Shown in pieces: positions 1-8,115 of a DNA stretch of 43,402 nucleotides (positions within the stretch are counted from its first letter, which is position 1; every line of letters begins with the position of its first letter). The translations under genes and the position numbers were made by a program. Source of the DNA: JBFWYO01 sp050186335 (GTDB lineage Bacteria > Pseudomonadota > Alphaproteobacteria > Bin65); NCBI GenBank assembly GCA_050186335.1, contig JBFWYO010000033.1, positions 1 to 43,402 on the forward strand, written 5' to 3'. The notes beneath the pieces are model-generated. The model did not search any database. It saw nothing but the letters and a program-made list of their open reading frames with translations, and was not told the DNA's origin.

Positions 1-326
1 GGCGTGTTGGCTTCGTGGGCGGCCAAGTGGGCATCCGTGATCCGTCGCGCCGCGCGCGCGGCACTTTGCGCTTCGAGCATGGCGCGCTGATGAAAGACTT
101 CGTCGACGTCGTCCTGTGAAAAATTGGCGACGAAAGTGCCCTGGTTGCGTTCGAACGCAACCAGACCTTTGGCCGCCAGCCAACGCAGCGCCTCGCGGAT
201 CGGCGTGCGCGACAGTCCGATCTCGGCCGACAATTCTTCTTCCTTGAGATGCTGCCCCGGCGTGTACAGGCCGTTGACGATCCCGTCGAAGATCAGGCGA
301 TAGGCTTTTTCGGCGGACTGCGACAA
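1..326 (-). CDS. GntR-family transcriptional regulator, 5' part only
   Basis: This is the first ~108 codons of a GntR (FadR/FCD-type) regulator whose C-terminus lies beyond the window edge. Read on the minus strand, the product has the winged-helix start of the family: AYRLIFDGIVNG, then PGQHLKEEELS, the recognition-helix block LSRTPIREALRWLAAKGL, and the wing residues NQGTFVA. This is followed by the start of an FCD-like ligand domain (DDVDEVFHQRAMLE). No ATG fits. An in-frame TAG lies eight codons upstream, so the TTG at 326 is the best start, just behind a GGGAGGG sequence. It probably controls local catabolic genes, but its target and effector are not visible. Confidence is high for the family and moderate for the start. 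Confidence 0.9.
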   Translation of the reverse strand, partial: MSQSAEKAYRLIFDGIVNGLYTPGQHLKEEELSAEIGLSRTPIREALRWLAAKGLVAFERNQGTFVANFSQDDVDEVFHQRAMLEAQSAARAARRITDAHLAAHEANT

Positions 327-346
327 GGGCCCTCCCGGTTCCGGCT

Positions 347-352
347 AGTATA
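347..352 (-). promoter_or_regulatory. Candidate -10 box of the GntR gene with an upstream inverted repeat
   Basis: On the minus strand TATACT lies about 20 bases upstream of the TTG start of the GntR gene and would give a very short leader. Just upstream (364-382) is the inverted repeat GGGTT-N9-AACCC, a reasonable place for an autoregulatory operator. No convincing -35 box was found, so this is only a candidate. Confidence 0.3.
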
Positions 353-432
353 GGGTGTTGCGTGGGTTTTCGGCAGTAACCCAATATTGCAATCCGGCCA
401 TAGCGGAACGATGAGCCGGCGCGAAAACTCGA

Positions 433-1407
433 TCAACGGTAACACCCGGCAATTCTCGCGCGCTGCACCGCCAGCGCAAACACCGCATCCAATGTCGGTA
501 CCGGGACGCCCGCCAGGCGCGCCATTTCGGCGACGACCAGGCAGATCGCGTCGAGCTCGACCGGCCGGCTCTTGTCCAAATCCTGCAGCATCGAGGTGCG
601 GAAGCCTTTGAGATTTGCGCCCAGATCGATCCGCTCGTCCGGCGACATGCCCTCCTTGAGACCGAAATGGCGGCCGACCTGGATCGCCTCGACGATCATC
701 TGCCGGCACACCGCGCGCAGCCCGGGTTCGGTGCCGATGACGTCGTTGGTGGCGCCGGTCAACACGCTGACCGGCGCGTAGGTCATGTTGCCGAGCAGCT
801 TGATCCAGTACTCGTTCTGGATCTCCGCCGACGCCACGGCGCCGATGCCGGCCGTCTTGAAAGCCTCGACGATCGATGCGAGCCGCTTGGTCAGCTGGCC
901 GCTCGGTTCGCCGACGAAAAACTTGTTCTGATTGTTGTGCCGTACGACGCCCGGCGCCGGCACCGAGGCGGCGACGTGCAAGACGCAGCCGATAATGCGC
1001 GCCGGATCGAGCGCGCGCATCAACGCGCCGTCCGGATCGATCGATTTCAGCTGCAGGCCGGAAAATTTGCCGAAGCCGTGAAAAAACCACCACGGGATGC
1101 CGTTCATCGCGGTCACGACGGTGGTCTCGGGCCCGATCATCGGCCGCAGGGTCGGTACGATCGCTGGCAGGGCGGGCGCCTTGACGGTCAGGATCACGCA
1201 ATCCTGTTCGCCGGCCTCCTCGGCGCTGGCCACCGCGCGCGGCTTGGACGGCAGCCGCTCGCCGCCCATCTCGAGGATCAGGCCGTTGTCGCGAATGGCG
1301 CGCAAATTCTCGCCGCGCGCGATAAAGGTGACCGCATTGCCCGATCGCGCCAGGAGCGAGCCCAAGAAGCCGCCGATCGCGCCGGCACCGTAAATGCAAA
1401 ATCGCAT
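433..1407 (-). CDS. 2-dehydropantoate 2-reductase family protein (ApbA/PanE-like)
   Basis: 324 residues, the usual length of the family. The N-terminus IYGAGAIGGFLGSLLA is the NADP-binding GxGxxG Rossmann motif. The C-terminal domain holds the catalytic signature NEYWIKLLGN, where the family uses a Lys and Asn residues to reduce the 2-oxo group. The chosen ATG is at 1407; an upstream extension in frame would cross the divergent promoter region and carries no domain. The gene lies divergent to a class II aldolase. In such catabolic settings paralogues of PanE often act on other 2-oxo acids, so pantothenate synthesis should not be assumed (inference). Family assignment is firm, substrate unknown. 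Confidence 0.9.
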   Translation of the reverse strand: MRFCIYGAGAIGGFLGSLLARSGNAVTFIARGENLRAIRDNGLILEMGGERLPSKPRAVASAEEAGEQDCVILTVKAPALPAIVPTLRPMIGPETTVVTAMNGIPWWFFHGFGKFSGLQLKSIDPDGALMRALDPARIIGCVLHVAASVPAPGVVRHNNQNKFFVGEPSGQLTKRLASIVEAFKTAGIGAVASAEIQNEYWIKLLGNMTYAPVSVLTGATNDVIGTEPGLRAVCRQMIVEAIQVGRHFGLKEGMSPDERIDLGANLKGFRTSMLQDLDKSRPVELDAICLVVAEMARLAGVPVPTLDAVFALAVQRARIAGCYR

Positions 1408-1526
1408 TGATATTTCAGCCGTTCTGCAGAGCGATTTGAGGGTCAAGCGACAAAAAACCGATTTTGCCGGTGCGGCGCAACGGTTAATATCACCGAACTT
1501 CGACGTTTTCGCCTTTGGAGGCATTG
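1408..1526. promoter_or_regulatory. Divergent intergenic region between PanE-like and aldolase genes
   Basis: 119 bases separate two divergent start codons and must carry both promoters. The ribosome binding site GGAGG (1517-1521), five bases before ATG 1527, fixes the aldolase start. No convincing operator was recognised. Confidence 0.5.
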
Positions 1527-2318
1527 ATGGCCACGATGAATGCGCCCACCCCGCTGCGCAAAATGGGCACACGCCCGACCCAGTTCAGCGCCGAAGAGTG
1601 GGAGTTGCGGCAAGAGCTGGCCGCGGCGTACCGCATCGTCGATTACATGGGCTGGTCGATGGTCATCTTCAATCACATCACCGTGCGCGTGCCCGGCCCG
1701 GAGCACCATTTCCTGATCAACCCCTATGGGCTGCGCTATGACGAGGTCACCGCGTCGAACCTGGTTAAGATCGACCTCAAGGGCAATATCGTCGGCAATG
1801 CCGACTGGCCGGTAAATCCGGCCGGCTTCACGATCCACAGTGCCATTCACCAGAATGTGCCGGATGCGCTCTGCGTGATCCATACGCATACGCGCGAAGG
1901 CTTGGCAGTGGCGTGCAAGAAGGACGGGCTGCGCAACACGAATTTCTATTCGTGCATGCTGCAGGGCTACATCGCGTACCATAATTTCGAAGGGCTCACG
2001 GTGCGCGACGACGAAGGCCCGCGCCTGGTCGAAAGCATCGGCAAGGCGCCAATCGTTATTTTGCGCAATCATGGCCTGCTGGCCCATGGCCGCACCGTCG
2101 CCGAAGCGTTTTCGCGCATGTGGACGTTACAGCTTGCCTGCGAAGCGCAGGTGCTGGCCGATTCGATGCAGGGCGAAACGATTCCGGTGACGCAGGAGGC
2201 GACCTTCTACTCGACGCGCGACGCCGAGCTATTCAATCCTGAAAAGACGTGCGGTCAGGCGACGTTCGATGCGCTCGTCCGCCTGATGGACCAGCGCGAT
2301 CCGTCGTTCCGGAATTGA
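1527..2318 (+). CDS. Class II aldolase/adducin family protein
   Basis: 263 residues from ATG 1527, chosen over the in-frame TTG at 1515 because GGAGG sits five bases upstream of the ATG. The class II aldolase fold is shown by the zinc-binding HTHTREGLAVA segment (about residues 115-125) and the second block VILRNHGLLAHG with another metal-ligand His. A GFTIHSAIHQ segment precedes the first block. Members include fuculose-phosphate aldolase and the oxo-tetronate-phosphate decarboxylases, and many remain uncharacterised. It is transcribed away from the PanE-like gene, with which it may share a regulator. It ends before a palindromic repeat that separates it from the convergent DUF1501 gene. The metal-dependent lyase class is secure, the substrate is not. 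Confidence 0.9.
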   Translation: MATMNAPTPLRKMGTRPTQFSAEEWELRQELAAAYRIVDYMGWSMVIFNHITVRVPGPEHHFLINPYGLRYDEVTASNLVKIDLKGNIVGNADWPVNPAGFTIHSAIHQNVPDALCVIHTHTREGLAVACKKDGLRNTNFYSCMLQGYIAYHNFEGLTVRDDEGPRLVESIGKAPIVILRNHGLLAHGRTVAEAFSRMWTLQLACEAQVLADSMQGETIPVTQEATFYSTRDAELFNPEKTCGQATFDALVRLMDQRDPSFRN

Positions 2319-2344
2319 CGCTGATCTAATCTAAAATAATTCAT

Positions 2345-2432
2345 CCTCATGCTGAGCCTGTCGAAGCATGAGTCCTCGCACTTCTAACTGCCGATAAGCG
2401 GAACCTCACCCTTCGACAGGCTCGGCGTGAGG
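2345..2432. repeat. REP-like inverted repeat, family A (convergent intergenic)
   Basis: Two arms of 28-29 bases (2345-2372 and 2404-2432) are near-perfect reverse complements, both built on the core GAGCCTGTCGAAG. They lie between the ends of two convergent genes and may act as a bidirectional terminator or mRNA stabiliser. Related sequences occur at 32025, 33366 and 37447. Confidence 0.85.
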
Positions 2433-2452
2433 TAATTTTTCCGTAACGCCCA

Positions 2453-3670
2453 TTATCCTCTTCGCACCAATCCGCCGAGCGGCGTCTGCGCGCGGCTGTT
2501 CGGGAATATGCGATCCTCGAGCGCCGTGTCCGCAATGCCCAGATGTTCGCGCAGGATGCCCTTGAACAGGCGGCGCGGTTCGACCGTCGCCTTGAGGTCC
2601 CGCGCTTCGAACAATTGCGTATCGGCCAGGCCGGGCCAGTTACCCACAATGCGCCCGCCGTTGACGGCGCCGCCCGCCAAGAAAGCCGTGCTGGCCGTGC
2701 CGTGATCGGTGCCGCGGCCGCCGTTCTCGCGCGCGGTGCGGCCGAATTCGGTGACCACGACGACTAGCGTTTTCGTCCATGCCGCCCCGAGCGCGGTCCG
2801 AAATGCCGCCATGCCGGCGTCGAGCTGCGGCAACAAGCCGCCGAGCACGCCGGGTTGGTTGACATGCGTATCCCAGCCGTTGGCCTCAAGCACTGCGATG
2901 CGCGGACCGTTCGGATCGGCGAGCAGTTTTCCCGTCGCTTCGGCGAGCAGCCGGTATGCCTGATTGCCGGGCGCCCGCCTGGCCATATCGTTGTTCAAGC
3001 CGCGCTGTTCCGGCACGCCGAGCGCAGCACTGGCGACTTTCGCGGATGCGCGCGCCTCGCGCATGGTCCGCGCGAAGGTCGGGTCGTGTTTGTAGAGCGC
3101 CTCGAGCCGATCCAAGAACGCAGCGTCGGCCGAGGGTAGGGCGGTTGGCTCCCAGCTGCGCACCGCCACGCCGCCGCGCAATACCAAAGGCACCCCAGAG
3201 CCGACCGCCAGGCCCAAACGCTCGCCGCGGCCGGTCATTTGCGCAAGCGCGCGGTTGAGCCAGCCGTCGGGCGAGCCGTGCGGAATCGGCGTACCATTTT
3301 CCAGCACGTCCTGTGCATCGAAATGCGAGCGCGATCTATCCAATCCGCCGAACGCCGGCACGATCGCCAATCGTTTCTCGCGATACAGCGTGTGCAGGGT
3401 TTTCAGCGCCGGATGCAGGCCGAAATACCCGTCGAGATCGAGCGCGCCGTCGGCCGCGCCCGGCCGCGCCACGGCGATGTTCGGCCGCAGCCGCCGGTAG
3501 TTTTCGTCGGCATAGGGCGGCACGGCGGCCAGCCCGTCCAATCCGCCGCGCAGGATCACCAGCACCAGGCGCCGGTCGGTCGGTGCCGCGGCCAGGGCGA
3601 TGCGCCCGGGCAACAGCGCAGCCGCGCCGAGCGCGCCCAAACCCGTCAATACGTCGCGGCGTGCGATCAT
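2453..3670 (-). CDS. DUF1501 domain-containing protein, Tat-exported
   Basis: 405 residues. The N-terminus MIARRDVLTGLGALGAAALL has the twin-arginine motif and hydrophobic stretch of a Tat signal ending near ALAAAP. The body is DUF1501, an uncharacterised sulfatase/alkaline-phosphatase-like family: LILRGGLDGLAAVPP-type start, EANGWDTHVNQ, and VVTEFGRTARENGGRGTDHG. The start at ATG 3670 leaves only two bases after the stop of the upstream DUF1800 gene, so the two are cotranscribed. DUF1800-DUF1501 pairs are widespread and probably act together in the periplasm, but no enzyme activity is established. Assignment to the family is firm. Confidence 0.9.
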   Translation of the reverse strand: MIARRDVLTGLGALGAAALLPGRIALAAAPTDRRLVLVILRGGLDGLAAVPPYADENYRRLRPNIAVARPGAADGALDLDGYFGLHPALKTLHTLYREKRLAIVPAFGGLDRSRSHFDAQDVLENGTPIPHGSPDGWLNRALAQMTGRGERLGLAVGSGVPLVLRGGVAVRSWEPTALPSADAAFLDRLEALYKHDPTFARTMREARASAKVASAALGVPEQRGLNNDMARRAPGNQAYRLLAEATGKLLADPNGPRIAVLEANGWDTHVNQPGVLGGLLPQLDAGMAAFRTALGAAWTKTLVVVVTEFGRTARENGGRGTDHGTASTAFLAGGAVNGGRIVGNWPGLADTQLFEARDLKATVEPRRLFKGILREHLGIADTALEDRIFPNSRAQTPLGGLVRRG

Positions 3671-3672
3671 GC

Positions 3673-5007
3673 TTATCTCCGCTGGAATTCGGCGCTGGCG
3701 AACACCAGCGCGATGCCGTCGTCGCGCGACGGCGCCTGCGCCACCGCCGTCATCAGCGACGGCGTCGCCATCGGTCCGAGCGAATCGACCAGCATTTTGT
3801 TGGGCTCGATTTGGCGCTGCACCAGCTTCGCCACCAATCGCGCCCACTCGATGCGGCGCATCAGCGCTTCGGGCGTCAGCCAGTCGGCCGCGGTGTCCGG
3901 CCAGCCGGCCGGCGAGGGCGCGGTGAACGGCATCTGGTGCAAGGTATGAAACGTGCCGATGAAACCTTTCGGCGGCAGTTCGTTGATGCCGACGGCGCGC
4001 ATCGCGGCAATGGCAAAGTCGTGCGGCGATTTCACTTTCGGCTGTTTAGTCGCCCAGGCTTCGGCGAGGTCGACGAGCCCGAGACTCACCTGCGCGAGAT
4101 CGCCGTCGGTGTCGCGAAACAGCTTGGCCAGCCTGGCGACGGTGACCGGCGGCGGATTGTCGGCGACGAAGTGGCGCGCGAGTTTGGTCGCGATAAAGGT
4201 CGCGGTCGACGGATGCCGCGCCAGATCGCGCAGCGCCGCTTCGCCTTCCGCCAGACCGCCTTGGCCGTAAGCGCGGCCGAGCAGCGTCTTGGCGCCCGGC
4301 TCGTGGGCGATCGGGCGGAATTTGAACTCGCCGCTGTTGCCGTCGCGCGGCGAAATGCCGTCGACCGACCAGCCGGTGATCAGCTTGGCGAGCGTCGTCA
4401 CGTCGGCCTGCGTGTAGCCGCCTTTGACGCCCAGCGTATGCAGCTCGAGTATTTCGCGCGCCAGATTTTCGTTGAGCCCGTATTTGACCAGCTTGGCCGC
4501 CGGCGAGCCGGGACCGATCGATCCGGCATTGTCGAGATACAGCAGCATGACCGGATGCTTGGCCGCGGCGAGCAGCATGTCGGCGAACTTGCCGAATACA
4601 TTCGGCCGGATCGCCTCGCGCTCGAATGCGCCGGCCGGCGGCCCGGCGAAAAACCGCGCGGCCGAGACGGTGAAATGATTGGCCCAGAACACGACCAGCC
4701 GCTCGCGGAACGGCGCCGTGCTGCGCACCATGGCGAGGCCACGCGCATTGACCTCGTTCTCGAAGACGGTTTTCAGCTTGGTCTGGAACAGCGATTTGAT
4801 GGCCTCGGCGCCGCCCTTGCGCGAAGCCAGGAACGCGCCAATCGAATCGCGCGAAGGGGGTAATTTCGCCAATTCGGCCGGGATCTCGGCGGGCTTCACC
4901 TGCGCGCGCAGCCAGCCGCGCGGATCCTTGCCGATCGCGGCCAATTCGCCCGGCCGGGGCCCAAGCCCAAAGCGCGTGGCGGCTATGAATGCATCGACGG
5001 TCGTCAT
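3673..5007 (-). CDS. DUF1800 domain-containing protein
   Basis: 444 residues, typical for DUF1800. Recognisable blocks are AATRFGLGPRPGE at the N-terminus, RLVVFWANHFTVS (residues ~115-128), GLNENLAREILELHTLGV and YTQADVTTLAKLITGW in the middle, and PAGWPDTAADWLTPE near the C-terminus. No clear signal peptide is visible, unlike its Tat-exported partner. It is the first gene of a two-gene unit with the DUF1501 gene, ending two bases before that gene's start. The function of the family is unknown; conserved pairing suggests a joint envelope role (inference). Confidence 0.9.
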   Translation of the reverse strand: MTTVDAFIAATRFGLGPRPGELAAIGKDPRGWLRAQVKPAEIPAELAKLPPSRDSIGAFLASRKGGAEAIKSLFQTKLKTVFENEVNARGLAMVRSTAPFRERLVVFWANHFTVSAARFFAGPPAGAFEREAIRPNVFGKFADMLLAAAKHPVMLLYLDNAGSIGPGSPAAKLVKYGLNENLAREILELHTLGVKGGYTQADVTTLAKLITGWSVDGISPRDGNSGEFKFRPIAHEPGAKTLLGRAYGQGGLAEGEAALRDLARHPSTATFIATKLARHFVADNPPPVTVARLAKLFRDTDGDLAQVSLGLVDLAEAWATKQPKVKSPHDFAIAAMRAVGINELPPKGFIGTFHTLHQMPFTAPSPAGWPDTAADWLTPEALMRRIEWARLVAKLVQRQIEPNKMLVDSLGPMATPSLMTAVAQAPSRDDGIALVFASAEFQRR

Positions 5008-5162
5008 CGTGCCCCGGCAGATTGACGCGTCCCCCGATCGTATTACGGGAAGGCGGGGTGATTATATCCCCGAGGCGATTTCGATCGACGGGCGTACCGA
5101 AGCACCGCGGCGCGATGTCGTTTGTCGCCCCGGGCGGCGCATTGCGGAAGTCTGCGCGCCCG

Positions 5163-6398
5163 CTACTTTGCCGCCGGCTCCGGCGTCTCGAAATCCTTGC
5201 GTTCCATCAGCCATGAGGTCGCGAGGCCGAACACCAGGCCCCAGAACGCCGGGCCAATGTTGAAAATGCGCAAATCGGACACGGTGACCAGGAACACGAC
5301 CAGCGCGCCCAGCGTGAACTTGTCGCGGAATGCCTGCACGAACGAAGCCTGCAGCACGCGCAACAGGGCCAAGCCGCCCAGGATCATGATGAAGGCCGAC
5401 GGCAAGCCGACCATAAGTTTGGTCATCAGCGGCCCGAACAGGCCGAACAGAATTGCGAAGATGCCCCAGGTCACGCCGCCCAGATAATGGGTTTCCTTGT
5501 CGCCGGAGGCGGTCAGGATCGCGTTGACCGGCCCGGTTAGGCACGTGTTGACGCTGCCCATCGACGCGTAGACGATCGAACCCACGCCGCACAAGTTCGT
5601 TACGGTGTTGGTCGGCGGATCGAAGCCGGCGGCTTTCAAGATCGTCAAGCCGTTGGCATTCTGCAGCACCAGGACTGCAACGGTCATCGGAATGACCAAT
5701 TCGATCATGCCCTGGAGCGAAAATTCCGGCATGTAGAATTTCGGCAGCGCGATCAACGCGGTCATTTCGCCGCTCGGCTTGTACTGGCCTGTCGCCACGC
5801 AGACCACGGCACCCGCGATCAGCGCCGCGAATACCGGCGGGCAATAGCGGCCGATGCGCGGCAGCAATGTAAAGACGATGAACCCGGCGAGCGTGGCGAA
5901 AGCGACCCAGAAAGTCTGGTCGAACGCCTTGACGATGCCGATGCCGAAATTCAGGAAAATGCCGGCGATCATCGCCATGACCAGCGGCATCGGAATCGCA
6001 TTCATGGCTCGCTTGACCAGGCCGGAAAGACCAAGCACGAGGATGACCGCGCCCGCGGCCATGCACGCGCCGAGCACTTCGGGGAAGCTCAGTTGACCGG
6101 AAATTTTCGGGTCGACCAAGACGGAACCGGGGATGGTCCAGCCGATCGCCAGCGGCATCCGGTAGCCGATGCTCAACACCACGGTGAAAATGCCGGACAG
6201 CGCGAAGCCGATCAGCAGCCAGGACGCGATGTCCTCTTCCTTCAGGCCGCGCGCAAGGCAGACGCTGACGATGATCGCAACCGGGCCGGTCGAGGCGAAC
6301 AGGAAGCTGACGATGCCGATGGCCAAGTGATGGCCCCTGTAGGCGCGCAGCATTTCGCCCAGGCGCGGCAGCGGACGCGGAAATTTCTCGGCGATCAA
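5163..6398 (-). CDS. BenE-family benzoate:H+ symporter-like transporter
   Basis: 411 residues with about 12 hydrophobic segments, for example AIGIVSFLFASTGPVAII, AAGAVILVLGLSGLV, AMIAGIFLNFGIGIV and GLALLRVLQASFV. The sequence pattern FLFASTGPVAI..GRMPLAIGWTIPGS-like and MNAIPMPLVMAMIAGIF is that of the BenE family of inner-membrane aromatic acid transporters. The gene is separated from the upstream VOC gene by 237 bases containing a strong terminator, so it likely has its own promoter. Its neighbours include a LigB dioxygenase, consistent with uptake of an aromatic acid. Exact substrate is inference. Confidence 0.88.
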   Translation of the reverse strand: MIAEKFPRPLPRLGEMLRAYRGHHLAIGIVSFLFASTGPVAIIVSVCLARGLKEEDIASWLLIGFALSGIFTVVLSIGYRMPLAIGWTIPGSVLVDPKISGQLSFPEVLGACMAAGAVILVLGLSGLVKRAMNAIPMPLVMAMIAGIFLNFGIGIVKAFDQTFWVAFATLAGFIVFTLLPRIGRYCPPVFAALIAGAVVCVATGQYKPSGEMTALIALPKFYMPEFSLQGMIELVIPMTVAVLVLQNANGLTILKAAGFDPPTNTVTNLCGVGSIVYASMGSVNTCLTGPVNAILTASGDKETHYLGGVTWGIFAILFGLFGPLMTKLMVGLPSAFIMILGGLALLRVLQASFVQAFRDKFTLGALVVFLVTVSDLRIFNIGPAFWGLVFGLATSWLMERKDFETPEPAAK

Positions 6399-6433
6399 AC
6401 GGCTAACTCCCCAGACGGTCAGGTATTCTTATT

Positions 6434-6517
6434 CTATCGCCAGCCGACGGGTCCGCTCGATAGGGCACCCCCGGCCAGCTTCGACCGGCAGGCTAAGGAG
6501 GCGGACGGCCTCCGGTC
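6434..6517 (-). promoter_or_regulatory. Structured leader upstream of the BenE-like gene
   Basis: Between the terminator at 6571-6608 and the BenE start at 6398 lie two hairpin-forming segments. CTATCG (6434-6439) pairs with CGATAG (6458-6463). GGAGGC (6497-6502) pairs with GCCTCC (6508-6513), flanked by GACCGG/CCGGTC. They may be a structured 5' leader or simply GC-rich sequence. No known riboswitch class was recognised. Confidence 0.3.
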
Positions 6518-6570
6518 AACATGCGCGGGTAGAGGGCAGCCGTGCCTACGCAACATGCGTCGCGCGCCGG

Positions 6571-6608
6571 TCAAAAAGACCCCCGCGACGCCGCAGGCGT
6601 CGCGGGGG
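6571..6608 (-). terminator. Intrinsic terminator of the MetE-like/LigB/VOC operon
   Basis: A perfect 13-bp stem, CCCCCGCGACGCC with its reverse complement, encloses a 3-base loop (6580-6608). On the minus strand it is followed by TCTTTTT. It begins 27 bases after the stop codon of the VOC gene, exactly where a rho-independent terminator is expected. Confidence 0.92.
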
Positions 6609-6635
6609 AGGGAAGTCGAACGCGTGGTGTTGGAA

Positions 6636-7178
6636 TCACGCGTTCGAGCGGAACTCCTTCTGGTGCAGAAACGCGGCGTGCTTGACCGTCCGCTTCGATT
6701 TCTGCCAGTCCTTGAGCATACGCGGCGCCATGCGCGCGAGCTTTTTCATCATCGCCGGACGGCCGGTATGCACCGTCAGTTCCACGCGATGGCCGTTCGG
6801 ATCGAAGAAATAGATGCTCTTGATGAATTCATGGTCGGTCGGCCCGATCACGTCGAGGCCCTTTTTGACCAGCTTCCGCTTGAAGCGCATGAGCTCCTTC
6901 TCGTCCTTGACCTGGAACGCGATGTGCTGGAGCCAGGCGGGCGTGTTCGGGTCGCGCTGCATCGGCGGCGAATTCGGCACCTCGAAGAACGCCAGCGAGC
7001 AGCCTTTGCCGGCGTCGAAGAAGATGTGCATGTAGGGATCGGGATCCTTGGTCGACGGCACCCGGTCTTCCGAGATCGCCATCGTGTATTTCATGCCCAG
7101 CAGGCCCGAATAGAAATCCACCGTCTCGCGTGCATCCTTGCAGCGGTAGGCGACGTGGTGAATGCGTGTGACGGCCAT
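6636..7178 (-). CDS. VOC-family protein (glyoxalase/dioxygenase superfamily), single module
   Basis: 180 residues preceded by a strong AAGGAGG site. The vicinal-oxygen-chelate module shows in IHHVAYRCKDARETVDFYSGLLGM (first beta-alpha unit, putative metal His near residue 8), WLQHIAFQVKDEKEL (second putative ligand His) and FFDPNGHRVELTVHT (putative ligand Glu). So a metal site of the His-His-Glu type is possible. It is the last gene of an operon behind a LigB-type dioxygenase (19-base gap) and a MetE-like gene. It could act on the ring-fission product or be an isomerase; a reaction cannot be named. A lysine/arginine-rich C-terminal tail extends beyond the domain. Confidence 0.88.
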   Translation of the reverse strand: MAVTRIHHVAYRCKDARETVDFYSGLLGMKYTMAISEDRVPSTKDPDPYMHIFFDAGKGCSLAFFEVPNSPPMQRDPNTPAWLQHIAFQVKDEKELMRFKRKLVKKGLDVIGPTDHEFIKSIYFFDPNGHRVELTVHTGRPAMMKKLARMAPRMLKDWQKSKRTVKHAAFLHQKEFRSNA

Positions 7179-7197
7179 CGATTCCTCCTTTTTCCTT

Positions 7198-8013
7198 TCA
7201 GGCGGCTGATTCCAGCATGATGTGCGCGTTGCCGCTGCCCGACGATTGTCCGTAGGGGCCGATCTGCGCGCCGCGCGTCGTTCCGTTCAGACAACCGAGC
7301 AGCGTGGCGATGTTGCGGCCGCCGACTTCGCCGACGGCGAAATCCGCGTAATGCGGCAGCCACGCCTTCGCCTCGGCGATGCGGCCGTGGGTCAGAAGCT
7401 CGATCAGCTTCATGTCGGCTTCCTGGCGCTCCTTGGTCGGCCAGTGATCCGGCCCGCGCACCAGCTTGTGCGACAGCGCGGTACTGGCGACGAACACCGC
7501 GCGGCGGCGCGATTTCTTGGCGGCCATCCGGATCGCGTGGCCGACGCGCATGCACTCGTCCAAAGTGGACAGCGCGCAGGTACCGATCAGCACGACCGGA
7601 ATCTTGCCGTCCGGGTCGATATAGTGGGTCGGCACCCAACTGCCGTAATCCCAGACGAAATCCGGCGAATTATTGGCTTCGCACGGATGGCCGCTGGCGT
7701 TGATCGCATCGACCAGGGCGCGACCGAACACCGGATCGCCGGGCCAGCGATAGGGGACGCCCGAAATTATGTTGGGCGCCTCGGCGGAAACGCAGACGCC
7801 GCGATGTTCGGACTGGCAGGTAACGTGCCAATTGAACGTATTCACCCAGTGCGCCGAGTGGACGATCAGCACGTCGGGATTAAGCGCGCGAATGGCGGCG
7901 CCCATCTCCTGCGCCGCCTGGATCAGGCCTCGAACGAATTGCGGCGCCTTCGCTGCAACGCCCATGCGCGGCGTATGCGGAGCAATGACAGCGCGTACGA
8001 TTCCGAACGGCAC
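7198..8013 (-). CDS. LigB-type (DODA/protocatechuate 4,5-dioxygenase superfamily) extradiol dioxygenase
   Basis: 271 residues from a GTG start at 8013, chosen because GGGAGG lies five bases upstream; an in-frame extension to 8076 adds nothing family-like. Candidate Fe(II) ligands and active-site residues are His13 in APHTPRM, His52 and His55 in VHSAHWV, and the ALSHKL His of the catalytic block. This is the LigB pattern of class III ring-cleaving dioxygenases, which open catechol-type rings with O2. The typical substrate is a dihydroxylated aromatic acid. It lies between a MetE-like gene upstream and a VOC gene downstream. No LigA-type small subunit is present, so it is a single-subunit type. 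Substrate unknown. Confidence 0.9.
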   Translation of the reverse strand: MPFGIVRAVIAPHTPRMGVAAKAPQFVRGLIQAAQEMGAAIRALNPDVLIVHSAHWVNTFNWHVTCQSEHRGVCVSAEAPNIISGVPYRWPGDPVFGRALVDAINASGHPCEANNSPDFVWDYGSWVPTHYIDPDGKIPVVLIGTCALSTLDECMRVGHAIRMAAKKSRRRAVFVASTALSHKLVRGPDHWPTKERQEADMKLIELLTHGRIAEAKAWLPHYADFAVGEVGGRNIATLLGCLNGTTRGAQIGPYGQSSGSGNAHIMLESAA

Positions 8014-8115
8014 CCGAGCCTCCCGTGCAAACTTTCCAACAATTGAAAGCTTGGCCTCATCGGCGCAAGACGACATTGACGTGGATCAACGGACGGCACG
8101 GCGTCGGCAGGCGGA

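Noticed and set aside
293..1399. Arg-rich open frame on the minus strand over the PanE-like gene
   Set aside because: It is a shifted frame of the PanE-like gene with low-complexity RRR/GRR composition and no family pattern.
3313..4863. Long plus-strand frame opposite the DUF1501/DUF1800 genes
   Set aside because: Composition is Arg-rich and featureless; the opposite strand encodes two well-conserved families with proper starts.
6497..6513. Known riboswitch upstream of the BenE-like gene
   Set aside because: No consensus core of any riboswitch class I know could be matched; retained only as a generic structured leader.
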